64,000 bases of DNA from Manduca sexta (lineage: Eukaryota > Arthropoda > Insecta > Lepidoptera > Sphingidae): positions 3,160,983 to 3,224,982 of the forward strand of contig NC_051138.1 in assembly GCF_014839805.1 (NCBI RefSeq), read 5' to 3'. Under the pieces are notes generated by a model. It saw nothing but the letters and a program-made list of their open reading frames with translations. It was not told the origin of the DNA and searched no databases. A program made the translations under genes and the position numbers. Positions within the stretch are counted from its first letter, which is position 1. Each line of letters opens with the position of its first letter. This document shows positions 10,159 through 23,127 of the stretch, piece after piece.

Positions 10159-12355
10159 CTTGTCGGCATCGGCATTATCTTTGATCTGCAACACTGTTGT
10201 TTATCACTTTTTTCTGTAACACTTATGCATTTTTATTATGCCGTCTTGATTTAACATGATGAACGTTCAATTTTCATGTATACTTCTTGAAGGTTTTTGG
10301 AATCTAAATGATAAAAAACAAAAAGTTTATTTTCTTTTACACGGCCCATTCAACGCGAAATTGACAATCCGTAATGACATTTAAATAAATATGGCGCTTC
10401 TCTGGAATTTCGAATAGGTATGTGCTTATACACATTGGTAATTGTCGATATAATTTTGTATTCATCGATATATGTCTACAAATCGATTGTGATGGAATCT
10501 ACGATTCAATTAGCTTACGATTTCATATAATTTATTATTGAATGCTGTACCACACAAAATACACACGACCATCATTGCGACAAATATAGCGTACATTTTC
10601 TGCATCTAAATATAATGAATACAAATGTCAAATTGCTGTCATATTATCACAAATAAGCTTAGTACCTGTAATATATGCGCAAGGTACATACCTTATACTC
10701 TATACAATATATTTACACAGAAATTGTGGAACGGACACGTACGTATAAGACCAAGCACACAGTCAGACCATGTCGTGCAATAAAGTAGTTAACGAAATAC
10801 ATTTATTAAAAATGGATTTCATTCAAAATCTATCGGAAGAAGAATTCTTAAAATCCACGCAATAATAAAGAAGCTATAAAACTTTGAAAATTGGTGAAAA
10901 GGGAAGCTGTCAAATTACAGTAATATTGAATTGTGACGTCACCTAGTGTCAGCGGCCATAACGCTGCGTGAGTGCCAAAAGGATAGCGTGATAACCCTAC
11001 CACGCCCCCACTTTTGCTCTCAACAATATTTCAAATATAAATCACTGCTTTATTTTTCAACCATTTTTGATGCTGATTTCACAGAAGAATTTCTTTTTCA
11101 TAATATGTTCTGTTACGTATAAAATAATAAACTAAATCAAACATAGGAAACTACCCTATTGACATAATATACGCCACTCTGCGCTACTCTTTATCTAGAA
11201 AAAGTAGTTATACAGCTATACTTTTATACCTACCGGATAAAGTGCAAAAGCTCGGGCGTTTTACGACCAATATGTAATTCATTAATATCTACTTATGAAG
11301 CTATTCACTAAGCACTACTATATCGTATGAAAAGTTGGATCGTCGCAGTCATGCGTCTACTTCCTGCGTTGACAATCCAAGGCCCAATAGGTATTGGCCT
11401 TCACGTGTACATACATAGCCTTCGCCAAATTAAATACCCACTATTATGTATATTTTGTAATTTGAATTTTATACTTCATTTTATTAAAAATTTGATCACA
11501 ATAATATTCTACTCCATCACATAAGCATTTATCAATCTATTATTTTCATGGTAATATTTTAGTCTTAGCTTAATGTTCTTAGAACCTTTTATCTTCAGCG
11601 TTATAATTAGCTTTTCAGCAGTCGTCACTCTCCTTTGGCCAACAATGCTGCCAAGAACAAGTATATTAGGTAGGTAACGTAGATAGCCCGTTGATTTGTA
11701 AATGTACCGACCTAAAGAAAAATACAATTTGCAAAATACCTTTTGCTTATTCATGTTTAATACTAGTGAATTTTGTGTTATATTTACGTACTATTATATG
11801 TGATTTGACCCAAAGAGAATAGTTACTTCAAAGTGTTGAAATATAGGAACATAAAGTAATACTATAAGGACGTACCGAACAAACATCTCTCTTGTTATTG
11901 TCAGGTACGTAATAAAGATTTTCATTTCGAGGTGTTTGGCAAGTGACGACCTCCAAATTAATTACATGAAAAACGTAGTCTGGTTTTTTGGGTCAGCAGC
12001 CACTTTAATAGCTAACTTTGCGACAATTGACCTCCAAGAAAGCGAGCGACAAATTATAGGTATTATGGCAAGTTTAATAATACTGGTACGCGTTAATAGT
12101 TACCTAGAAATGCTTTTATGCGTAGTGCCAGTTAAAATGCTAATTACTATAACTGTTATAGTATCGCTCCAACCGCCACAGGTACGCTACGCCCGCACGT
12201 GAACGGCTTTTATACAGCAGTGTATGTGTTTTCATCGATTGGTCAGGGGCGCCGGGCGGTGTGGCTTACCGTCCGATCATTAACCCAGTTGTGTGGCGCT
12301 ACGCGGCCCGGCAGGGCACGCGAGCCCGCCGCTCGTCATCACTCATTCAGGCGCC
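10159..12355. promoter_or_regulatory. Divergent intergenic region between CACHD1 and TOGARAM1 genes
   Basis: Both genes are transcribed away from this 2.2-kb stretch, so it should hold both promoters. ATCGAT/TCGATA motifs cluster at 10445, 10464 and 10482, like the DRE sites bound by DREF in insect housekeeping promoters. The sequence becomes GC-rich from about 12240 toward the TOGARAM1 start. A coding-like frame at 11936-12181 is listed separately. The rest is AT-rich with nothing recognised. Confidence 0.45.
11936..12181 (+). other. Unassigned coding-like stretch, possible exon remnant
   Basis: An 82-codon open stretch in a region otherwise rich in stops. It ends at a possible donor (CAG then GTACGC at 12182) and has an AG acceptor candidate about 10 bases before its start. 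It has no good ATG at its beginning. The peptide is hydrophobic with two potential membrane segments (IIGIMASLIILVRV and MLITITVIVSL) and a Leu-Glu-Met-Leu-Leu motif, loosely reminiscent of the S4-S5 region of insect TRPA-type channels. I cannot tie it to neighbouring exons. It may be a relic, an exon of an unrecognised gene, or chance. Confidence 0.18.
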
Positions 12356-15300
12356 ATGCAACTGCCCGAGACGCCGCCGCCGCCTCTTGCTCCTCTGTGG
12401 GACCGCGTGCTCAGGGCCCGCGCTCTCCCTCCCGACCTTGATGTTGAGCTTCTGTACATCGCGATAAGAGATCGACTCGTACATCCGGAGTGGGAAGTCC
12501 GCTTGCACGCGCTGAGAGTTCTCGCTGATCTTCTTCCGCTCTCGGGGAACGCTTTATCGTTCCCATTTGATCAAGTTGTTGACAATTTAGGACACAGTTC
12601 ACCCAATGTAAGAAAAGCAGCTTTGGATGCGTTAAAAGTGTTTTGTACTCACTGTGAGGATGTTGAATGTGCAGCCCGAGCCATTCTGGACAAATGTTCA
12701 TATCACAACATAAGGCCTCACTCCGCTAATGTGGACAACAAAATTAATGTTATCACGGGACTAATTTTGTCAATACCTTCTGTGATGGGAATTTTGAAAC
12801 GAAGACATCCAGGACTAGATATATTTCCCATATTCCATATATTGGGTGAAAAACTTTTTGATACTGTACATAGGGACGTGGCACAACGATCTTTGATAAA
12901 ATTGCGAAGAATTTGCGGCCCTCGTGACTATATGATGACACTTTCGAGATTAGATCCGAAAGTACAGGAAAAATTTCGTATTTTATGCGAAACATATGAT
13001 GAAGATTCTATGGACGTATATTACGCACCAAGAAAATCTGCTCTAGCTTACCGTGAAAATAATAATCAACCATTAGTGAAAGTGAATCATGTTTTCAATG
13101 GACCCATTACCGCTCCGTTGCGACTGTCAACAGACTCATCTTCGGACGATTCCCGATCCAGGATACCTTTTTATAATAACAGTTTTGCTAAAGTAATAAT
13201 TGAAACTGAAATCAAATTCGACTCCGATACAGCCATCACGATGACAGTCTTGGAGGAGAACGAAGAAACTGAAAGAAATACAGGAACTGACGACGAATAT
13301 GACAGCTCCGATTTAAATATGCTCAAATATAGTGATGGAGATTCTGAAGACACTGATGTAGTTGTGAAAAAAGTGCGTTTTGGCGGTGAAAGTGTTAAAA
13401 TTAGAACTCCAGATAGTGATAATTTAATTACAAGTGAAGATGATAATCATAATAAAACAAAAGAGAAGGATCACATAGATAACGCTTTAACTCCAGTCAC
13501 ATCAGGCATTGTGAACAAAATGAATGAGATAAAACGTGAGGCGATGGAAAGAGAACTACATTCGAAGCACATAAAAAAGAGTGGAATACCGCTGCCAGTC
13601 ATTCAAAATAGAACAAAAAATATCGTGACAAATTATAGTAGAGTTAAATTAAAATCTAAATCATTAAGTGAACTATACGATTATTTTAGAACGAAAAACG
13701 ACGTTAATGAAGGGAAACCGAAAGATGTTTCCGGGTTCGCTTTAACGCTAACAGAAGTACATTCACCAGAAAAAGTACCAAGTCCAGTGGAACCTCATAA
13801 AGAAGTAGAAGTTTTACATAATTTACAAAGAAGTCCTGTCGTCTCACCGCGCCGTCAACAAACACGAGTAACTTTGGAAAAAGATGGGTATGTTTTACAA
13901 AGTTTTTTTTTTTTTATATTTTAAGTGAATGTAAGTAACTCGTGATTTGTTTTATAATCTGCTGACATTGTTGAATGTGACGATGCTATTGTTCTCTTAG
14001 AAGCGAAACCAAAAATAAGATGTCTAATTTGTATACTTATAAGCTAAAACAAATTTCTAATTCATTATTTCTTGATTTAAATTCGTATCCATGTGTTTGT
14101 CTAATCAACTTCGTAACGCCTATTACTTACTTATATATACGTATTTTTTGTTATCACGAATTTACACCTTTCATTGTAGATTCGTGTTGAATCTTCTGGC
14201 ATCCTCCCCGCCTAGTGATGACTTGATGTCGCCAAGACTTCCTACTCCACTGAGGGCTCACTACGACTGGGAGGAGTTAGACATTGTGCCGCGATACGTG
14301 GCTGATCAGTTGCATAATACGGTAATATAAGATTATATATGATCACCTCAACAGCAGTGTAGATAGGTACTTAGGCTCTGAACTGTGAGGTTATGGATTC
14401 GATTCTCAGGTATCCATAAATTAAATGAGCCTGGGATTGAAGTTTTCACTAATATCTGATATGCGGACTAGCTAGCTCTTTATCACATCTGATTGAGAAA
14501 ATAAACTTGTTACGCATCTGTCTACCTCTAAAAGGCGTGAATGTATACATTTTTGTATTATATATTGGGTATTCGAATATTGATCAATAATTTCATCAAA
14601 GTATTGTAATAAAAAGAGATACGATCAAATTAATTAAATTGATTTCCAACACCAGGTAGGTACAAGATAATAGGTGTAATTAATTTTGGCGAAGGCCACA
14701 TGCAGTTGAAGGCCGAGGTGGTGGTAAACAGGCCTTGGTTTGTCACTCAATTTCCCTTTAGACCCTTTTGAATAAAAAAGCAAATGTCTTTCTTTGAGTG
14801 AATATAAATTATTCGTGTAGGTTATTTTACTTTGGTGCAATGAAAGCAATAGTTATAACAACGAAAGGGACCTTATCTGTAAAAAGTTAACTTTAGAACT
14901 ACGAGAACATATTGCCAAATTATTGAAAAAAAATATCGTTACCACATCGATCATTCCTATCAAATGAGTGAGCCTAAGTTTCAAAATGTGAAGTATACGA
15001 ACAGGAGAACTGGATAGCAGCAGTGAAGGCCGCAGACCAGCTGCACAGCACGCTGCTGGACCCTGACAGCGTGCGAAGAGTGGAGCCGGCAGCTATCTCC
15101 TTAGTGCAACACATGTGGGCGCTCAGTGACGCGGTGAGTATCTGTATTTTTCAAAACATAAACTATTTTGAATTCATTAAATGGGCCAAAATTATCATCA
15201 TCAGCCATAGCAAGTCCACTGAAACACAGGTCAAATCTTCGGGAAGTTTTCGAAACCCATCTGTGGGAAGAAGTTTGCATTTCGACCGTTATCGGGTCGT

Positions 15301-18300
15301 CTTCCTTGTAATAAAACAACCTAACAAATTATAAGTACTAAGCTACAAGTCTAGCGTCGTGGTTGTATGAAAAACTTGCGCCGTTTCGATGTTGACTACA
15401 CCTCGAAGTTAGAACAAATATTTGTGGATTATTAAAGTTTGAAGTAAAGGTAGAGTCAAGAGTAGAGTACTGTGTCTATAAATGTTTTTTGTCTTCAGTA
15501 TGACAGACTAGATTGTTTATCTGGTGACATATTTTTTGTATCTCCCTAGTACCGAAGATATAGACAATATCATCTACGAAGCCTCGCCACACTACAGTCC
15601 CGAAATGCTCACAATGTGCGGGAGCAACGGGAGTGCATACGCACAATCGATAGATAGTGTTGGGGAAGCACTATACCACGTGACAGAAATAAAATATAGG
15701 ATTATGAATCGAAAGTTTAATATAATAAGTATTATTTATAACTGTACCATTTTTGTTATTTACGCATTATTGCCCTTTTCCCAGTGCTATCCATCGTATT
15801 GTTAACGATTAGAAAGAATTGTGGAGCGCGCCTTCGTGGGTGAAATGATTTATATTCTGTAATGAAAAATGATCAAATTTTAATTTTAATGTTTAAAATG
15901 TTGTCGATTGTCGCGTATATTTTTACAATATACGGCGGTAAGTGCTCATAGCTAATGGCTACTATTCGGCCTAATATGTACCTGCCATATAATCAACGAA
16001 ATTGGTGCCGGAAATAAAGCTAACACTGCCGACCTATTTTTTCTCCAATTACAAGCAGTTACTGAAACATTTGTGCTATTTAATAACTATGAATAAAAGT
16101 ATTTACAGCAAAGAATTTTAAAGCAATTATATTCTTGCCAACGAGTTATATTACTGATGGATATTCCTCAACAACACAATTTCTCTTCATACATAATGAG
16201 CGATATATTTAATTTTTACTTTCGCTACGTGTATATAAGCATTAAACCCTTTGGGATTGATTTCTTGGCACTTGACACTCGAAGGCCTATTATAAAGTAC
16301 TTCCATGAAACCGGATACATGTATCACGATCATTTATAATGCATGACTTAGTATCAGTGACTCGAACCTAAGTAAACACCTTTTCCTTTAGAAAAAAACA
16401 CATACAGAAATTATTTATTGTATTTGAAAATTAAACAGTATATGGCAATTATTAAGTGTGTGGAAATCTTACCCCTGAAATGATGGAATAATTAATTCTT
16501 AAGCATAATTGTACTGCACGTATAAATTTTACACCTGCCTTATCTTCTTACGTTACTTACTACTAAATATTACTAACTTACTAAAATAATTAGGTAACCT
16601 ACTTTATACACATAGAAGCTGTAGAAAAAACAAAATAAAACAACTAAAAGTATCTATAGGGACATCTTACACATTTTCATCAACCCTTAAGAACATCACA
16701 ATACATACAGTTTAGGGGTATAATGCAATACGCCATTCCACCACCAGGTAGCAGCCGCCAGGGCTCCGGCGGAAGGCGCGGTATGCGCCTTGGTCCGAGC
16801 CGCGAGCAACGACTGCGCTAGGCAGCTTCTCCCAGTCCTCATAACCAGGATGACCAAGGAACCTCTGCCTGCAGCCTTACCCCACGCGTTATTGCAAAGA
16901 CTTGCCCTACACCACATAGTCGACCTCATATTCGACCTCAACATGATTGGGGTGAGTAACACATGACCTTTGAATCGCCTCTGAGTCAAGTGAAACAACG
17001 AATTATTAATTCCCATTGACGAAGCTTTGTAGCTGCGAAAGATTTAATAATGATAACACAAAGAGAATTCTTATGTTAGTCATTATTCTAGGATTTTAAC
17101 ATACATACCTATTGATTATTATGCTTATTCATAATTCATAGACGCTCTAAATTAGATCAAATCGCTATTAAAGGGTAGATATTGTTATAAGATAAAATCA
17201 TTATATCTACAGTACAAACGACATCAACGAAAAACATACATCTTTGGTAACAATTTTGCATATAATGCCGGATTCATCAAATTAATCTTCTTAAGATAAC
17301 GGGGGACATCGAAGAGGTTCAGAATGCTCAGCTGCGAGCGACTCTCTGCCTGGCTAGAGCTGCAGGCCCGGCCGCCGTGCTATCAGCTGTTAGGAGAAGG
17401 CTCGCTGGCACCACTAGAGCTGATATGTTTTGTAATGAAGTGAGTAGTATTTGTGTGTTAGATGTTCTTCTGTTTTGATTACTGGAATGTCACCTTAAGC
17501 ATTAGTCAAAACGTTGTATTTTCATCAGTAATTTCAGTCAAATTATAAAAAGAGAAATTATAATTAGGTTTTTTAAAAAACCAATACTCACTTTTATTGT
17601 TTGATTTGTAGTTACGAGACCGTTTGAGCAGGCCAGTTGAGAATATCAAACCGAGCTTTATTACAAGGTGGGTAAGAGCTACACTTTGATGCGTAAGTAC
17701 TTCGAGTTCTAGACTAGACATAATAGGCTGTTCTTTCAGGGGTTCCCAACTACCAGTGCCTGTGAGACGCAGAGCAAGATCAACGCCACCTCCTGCAGGA
17801 CCTCCTCCTCCAAGGAGGTTAAGACCACTGCCAGATTCAGCACCATTGCCCGGTAATAGTCGTTCTTTAAGCATTAATTCTTAAGCCTTTGCCTATATCA
17901 AGATCGAAGCGTAGAGTCTGGAGTACCTATCTAAAAACTACGAAAGCCATGGGACATAATAATAATATTATGTCCCGGTACATAATAATGATATTTAAAT
18001 TGCATTGAGAAAGAGCATAGGCAATTATCCAAAATACTATCTTAATTCTTTGGGAAAATATTTGTATGTTTGTTAGAATTAAACTGAGAAACAGCTGAAT
18101 GGATTTGGATGAAATTAAGCAAGAGTAGACCGTCTCCTGGATTAACACATTGACTACTTTTTATCACGGTTATTTACTCCGCTAGTAAAAAATTAATTTG
18201 TTTATCGGATTTTTTAAAATGGTGGTTCTATCGTCGTGAATGAAGTTTCAATTGTTTTTTGTACACTTTTAATATTTATAAAAACAAATTAAATTTATTT

Positions 18301-21300
18301 ATGAGTCCTAATCTAAATCCTTCGAGGAATTCATAAAAAAGTAAAGAGTATTTCACAGTGCAATTTAGGTTACATTAATTAATTGTTAATTGTTACACCG
18401 GTCACAGGTGGACCGGTGGCAAAACCAAGTATGACATATGAGACTAGGTTAGTCATTTGAAGCTTTAGTGGCCCAGCTACCTATTCTATGTCAAAGACGA
18501 AGATACAAGGAGGAACGATAGATCAGATTACGCTCCCCCTCTGTCCTCTTCCACTGAGGCGTGACCTGATGAAGGCTTCAGTGAGGAGCAGACAGTGCGA
18601 AGCGAACGACATATCAAGCGGCATAATTCCAATTACGAATACCTAAAAATGCTGTAACGGTATTAGGATCTAAGCACTTAATTTAAATGCAGTTAGTGAA
18701 AATATTGTTTTTTACAGGCATATCCCAACCCGGCAGAGAGTTCCTGTTGAAGCGATTGTCGCCAATACCTCTGAGTGACAAGTGAGTGATTCTTTTTTAA
18801 ATATACTAACGACCTACTTACATTTATTTGATAACTATATTTTTGAAATTAGATCGGTAAGTACTCTTGGTAAGTACCTATTTACTTTACGTTTTAAAGG
18901 TAGTTATTATTTTCCATTTAAATATATGTAGGTATCAAAAATGGTAGATGGAGGTGGATATAAGTACCTAATTATCCTTCATATTATCAGTCTACACAAT
19001 ATTTTTACCGTACAAATAATACACAATTTAACATAAATATTCTTATTAAACAGTTATTCTCATATTCTTGGATTTACAAATATAGTTTATCAAAGGTAAA
19101 TTATGGATGCCATTTAGTATTGACCACACCCTCGTGAGAATCGCAACAACTGATGCCTTTGTTGTGTTGAAATTTTATGGAAAAATTCCATACGCCTTTA
19201 GATATTCCATTTCATTTAGTCGTCAGGAAGACACACTTATTTAAAGTATTCTTGAGAGACGATTGGAATTCAAATTTTTACCGTCGGCTGTCTGATTTTT
19301 ATGAATCTCTTTGGGAGATACTTTCTCTGTAATTTTTTTTAGTAAAACCGGCACAACTGACTTGGAATACAAATCCAAGACATTCTAATCCATATCTCGT
19401 ATTAACGAATATCGTATTTTCAAGTTTAATGAGTTTCAACTTTGCAAGTTAGAATTCAGGATCGTGGAATGTAGGACTTACACCCAATCACAAAATTATT
19501 GCCACTAATTTTACCTACTTAGTTGATTGACGTATATTCTATAGACACGAACGTCCATATAAACTATTTGTTCAAAATCTGAACTAAAATGGCAACCAAA
19601 ACGTCACCGTTTTAATCTATTTATTCACCTGAACAAATAAAAATAAAAAAATATATATCGATGACCTTCGTTATTTTACCTGGGGCTTATTCTTCATTAC
19701 TGTATTGCAAAATATGGTTCAACTAACCTACTTATTGATCATGTCATACAAAAAGCTTACCTTCACAACATTTATAAAACGGCTATTTTAATGTTTCTTT
19801 AACACTTGTAATAAAGCCACCAGACGATATTATCTATGGTAATTACGGCATCGAGTCAACCACCTCGCGACTCGCGAGTCAATCGATGGAAGGCGGGAAA
19901 ACACTCAAAAGAAATTTTGTAAAGAATACGGCCTCGAAGTGAAACAACTGTTAACGTTTATCGCCGCGACTAGCTTTCGTTCGTGATATTGTTTAGTCTA
20001 TATAGAATAAGTGATGGCGATTATTTTTCTGTAGTGCTAAGACCAAACTTTAAATTACGGGTGTCAATTATGACATATAGATGTAAATATAAATAATAAA
20101 GACATCTTAAAGAGCTAGCACAATTTTCGGGAATCGTATATCTTACCCAAATACTATACCGCTTCACACCCATTAAGATCGGTTATAGATCATCAAAATA
20201 TCCTATATAAATCTTTATTAATATTTGTGCAACAATTAAACATACAAACCCTCGCATTTTGTTGAAAAATATACGCATTCAGAAACGACGTGCTTAGTCA
20301 CTTTGCGTGGTGCGAATTATTTGTCGCGTGGCAACGGTTAACGTTAACTCGTAAATAACAAGTCTGAATAAACTACATTTATTACTAACTTCTTCATTTT
20401 ACGAACTCGGTTGAAGGATAACTAGAAGTTTTTGATAACTTTACAAAAGTTACATTGTTTGATAATATTTATGGTATATAACAATAGGAATGTGGAGTCT
20501 TTCTCTACATATTGCTAACTGTATGCAGTATGAGTGATGAGAGCCTATATTTTGTGTTTAAGCCTCTATATGATGTAAAGGATTCATAAACCAGTGCCTA
20601 ATGCTCTTGTATACGGTAGACTCGGACTGGAGATTGTGTAGACATATTATGTAGATATATTGGTATTTGTTATTATGATGAATGGATCCCCTTATTTATT
20701 ACCTATTATGGGTTAGGATTTAATGATTCAGACCGCAAAGCATGGTAAATTTATCGAATAATCATTTTGCAATTATAAATAGAAATCAAGTTAGAAATAC
20801 GAGTTATATTAATTTTTATGTACTCTAGTTACTAAAAAAAGTAAAATTAATTATGATAATAAATAGCGATGTCATCGGGGCTATATTTACGATTTTCGTA
20901 AATACTTTTAGAGACCTAGATATTTTATATGATGCGTTCTATGGATTTTATAGCTTTTTTAGTTAGGTTCATCAATATTTTTTATAATAAATAAGAATGT
21001 AATATTAAGAGTACTTAGCTCTTATACAGTACTGGACACTTAGTTTTATTTTAGTTAACTCTCGATTCTCATACCATACTGAAGCTTCCCTTTTGCTTAA
21101 ATATAACCTACTTATCTAGTGATTACTTAGTACCAATTGAATTTATCGTATTGGCATTAATGATATAATTTACGGAGGGTTGAAGTAACCTTTCCTTTGT
21201 GAAACCACCCGCCACTTATCTACTTATATTTTCATGAATCCACAGACTTGTCATGGCGGGGTCTCACACGGACACATAGCTGAGTGGCTAATAGTTGTAA

Positions 21301-23127
21301 TAGCGTGCCACCGATGACCCACATTTCGTAACTTAAATTATTGGCCCACATTCATTCACCACGCTTATGAAAGACGGACACGGCGACCCATTTTTCCTAT
21401 CGCTAGATCGCTCCACTTTCGACCGCGACTTAGACCGCATAATAACTTAACTGATCATTAATGTTACAGCCAATTATATTAATAAAATGCTTAGGTAGGT
21501 ATAAGTTTTTCAGTTTACAAACAATTACAGTTAACATAAGTGTATCTTAACCAAATAAATACCATCTAGTGAGATATAAAGTGGTGCTCAATATTATAGC
21601 CGACTCATTCACACTTGTTTACTAATGATAAACATGGCGCATCGCTGCAGCTTGCACCTATCTGCATAATATGCAGGCGCTTTGTACTGACTAAAGTAAG
21701 TTTGTTGACTGATTACACACGGCCGGAAGCAAATTGATCGGGGTCCGTAGGGAGGGCGTGTACGTGGGCAACTTGCGGGCCCGGCGGCGGCGTCGCGGCA
21801 GTCGCGGAGGCGCCGCGGCGGACGGCGGCATGCTCCGGATGTGTTGCTGCCCGCGCCCCGCCGTGCACCCCTCGCCCACCCCCGCGCCGCCACCACCCCT
21901 AGCTCTCGACCTAGTCGCCGACCTACCGCCGCACACGCGGTAACTAATCGCTCCCCCACAAAGTAAACAAACACGCCGCGCCTCATGCTAATTTGAGAAT
22001 GTATTTTTTTTTCCAGAGACTCGAGTGCATTCACTGCGTATGATGAAAGGACGGTTCTCTCGAACGGAAAATCGACGCCATCAGAAAAATGTGAAAAAAT
22101 AATTGACGAGGCCGAAAAAGAAACAGAAACACCTCAGCCACCACTGCCGCGCTCGCCTTCGATCTGCGTCGAAGATTACTCTGAGAAAACGAACGTGTCG
22201 ATCGTCAGTCACGAATTGAAGTCTTTATCACCTTCGCAAAGGGACGACGGGACGCACTCAAGGAACGATCACTCCAGAAGGACCTCGATCGTCGGTACAC
22301 AATCCGCTCCAAGTTCGCCGATTTCTAGTCGGCGCGACTCTTTCAGGAGTCGCGTCTCATCGCCGGCATCCGTCACGAGCGACCGTAAGACGCCGGACTC
22401 GACGGAGATAGTCGAGGAGCAGCCGCCGCCCCGCGAGCGGGATGTGCGCGCTGCTCTCGCCGAGTGCGTGCTGCCCGCGCGCCACGAAGACTGGGAAGCC
22501 ATCGTCGCCAGCCTCGTGGAGATCGAGCGACTGGCGAGCGATGCCGGAGCGCGCGCTCCCGCGGGCAGCTGGCGGGCGGCGGCGCGCGGCTCGGCGGCGC
22601 ACGTGCGCTCGCTGCGGTCGCGGGTGGCGCGCGCCGCGTGTCGCACGGTAGGCGCGCTGTTCGAGCACCGCGGCCGCGCGCTAGACCCCGAGCTCGAGGA
22701 AGCGGCCGGCGCGCTGCTCGAGCGCTGCGCGGATGCGAACAGATTCCTGCGCGGCGACGCGGCGAGCGCGCTGTGTCTCGTGGCGTGCGGCAGCGCCACG
22801 GGCCGCGCGGCGGTGGCGCTGGTGCGGCGCGGCGGGTCGCACCGCGCGGGGCCGGTGCGCGCGGCGGCGGCGGCGGCGTTGGCGCGGTTGGCGCGGCACG
22901 CGGGCGCGGCGCGGGCGCTGGACCTGCCGCCGGAGCCGCGCGTGATGCTGCTGCGCGCCGCCGGGGACCTGCTGGGCGACGCCTGCGCGGAGGCCCGCGT
23001 GCACGCGCGGCAGCTGTGCCTTGTGCTCGCGGAGGACCACCGCTTCCGGCCGCTGCTCAAAGAGGCGATGCCTCCGACGCGGTACAGAGCCGTGGAAAAA
23101 CTCGTCGATAAATTACGGACTCGATAA
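12356..23127 (+). CDS. TOGARAM1: TOG array regulator of axonemal microtubules (TOGARAM1/crescerin-like)
   Basis: Nine exons read with consistent phases: 12356-13887, 14180-14321, 15005-15133, 16748-16951, 17296-17439, 17612-17667, 17740-17852, 18718-18781 and 22017-23127, giving 1164 residues. The ATG at 12356 is the first in frame; the upstream frame opens only at GTG. Three helical-repeat blocks are visible. An N-terminal TOG-like domain (about 1-225) has WEVRLHALRVLADLL and SSPNVRKAALDALKVF. A central one (about 540-735, exons 2-6) has NWIAAVKAADQLHS. A C-terminal one (about 937-1164) lies wholly in the last exon. An acidic, probably disordered linker (about 225-510) separates the first two. 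Crescerin proteins bind tubulin in cilia and control ciliary length and structure; four TOGs are usual, so one may be diverged or absent. The last exon is extremely GC-rich. Exon 8 to exon 9 spans a 3.2-kb intron holding an alternative first exon. Confidence 0.85.
13888..18717 (+). other. Introns 1-7 of the TOGARAM1-like gene
   Basis: Between the exons the sequence is mostly AT-rich and without recognised genes. A tRNA-like motif (GGATTCGATTCTC) near 14393 suggests a SINE fragment at about 14340-14430. Sequence at 18060-18180 (AACAGCTGAATGGATTTGG and following) belongs to the repeat family also seen at 25045, 31084 and 35402. At 18394-18417 a short inverted repeat (ACCGG...CCGGT) is visible. 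A coding-like stretch at 15547-15690 is described under findings. Confidence 0.5.
18782..22016 (+). other. Large last intron of the TOGARAM1-like gene
   Basis: About 3.2 kb, AT-rich except for the GC island near 21720-21950. No intact transposon was recognised. A short palindrome-rich patch (CTCGCGACTCGCGAG) is near 19863-19880. The intron probably contains the promoter of the alternative first exon. Confidence 0.45.
21830..21939 (+). CDS. Candidate alternative first coding exon of the TOGARAM1-like gene
   Basis: A GC-rich island (about 21720-21950) lies in the large last intron. The ATG at 21830 opens MLRMCCCPRP and runs 36 codons plus two bases to a good donor (CG then GTAACT at 21940). 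The last exon, at 22017, needs exactly two bases of carry-over, and joining gives ...PPHTRDSSAFTAYDERT without a stop. The encoded isoform would be about 407 residues: a short Cys- and Pro-rich head, a Ser-rich linker and the C-terminal TOG domain only. The Cys cluster next to the start could be acylated, which is inference. Exon 8 also joins 22017 in the same phase, so both transcripts are possible. There is no direct evidence of transcription. Confidence 0.5.

Noticed and set aside
14393..14405. tRNA B-box-like motif
   Set aside because: No A box or cloverleaf could be built around it, so it is a SINE fragment at best and not a tRNA gene.
16157..16339. 60-codon frame in TOGARAM1 intron 3
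   Set aside because: No splice phase match and no recognisable family.
21609..22034. 141-codon minus-strand frame over the GC island
   Set aside because: It is the complement of the alternative TOGARAM1 exon and the start of its last exon; GC-rich DNA keeps several frames open.
22269..23111. Long frames on both strands across the last TOGARAM1 exon
   Set aside because: Arg/Ala/Gly-rich shadows of the real frame; only the 22017-23127 frame has TOG helices and a phased splice site.
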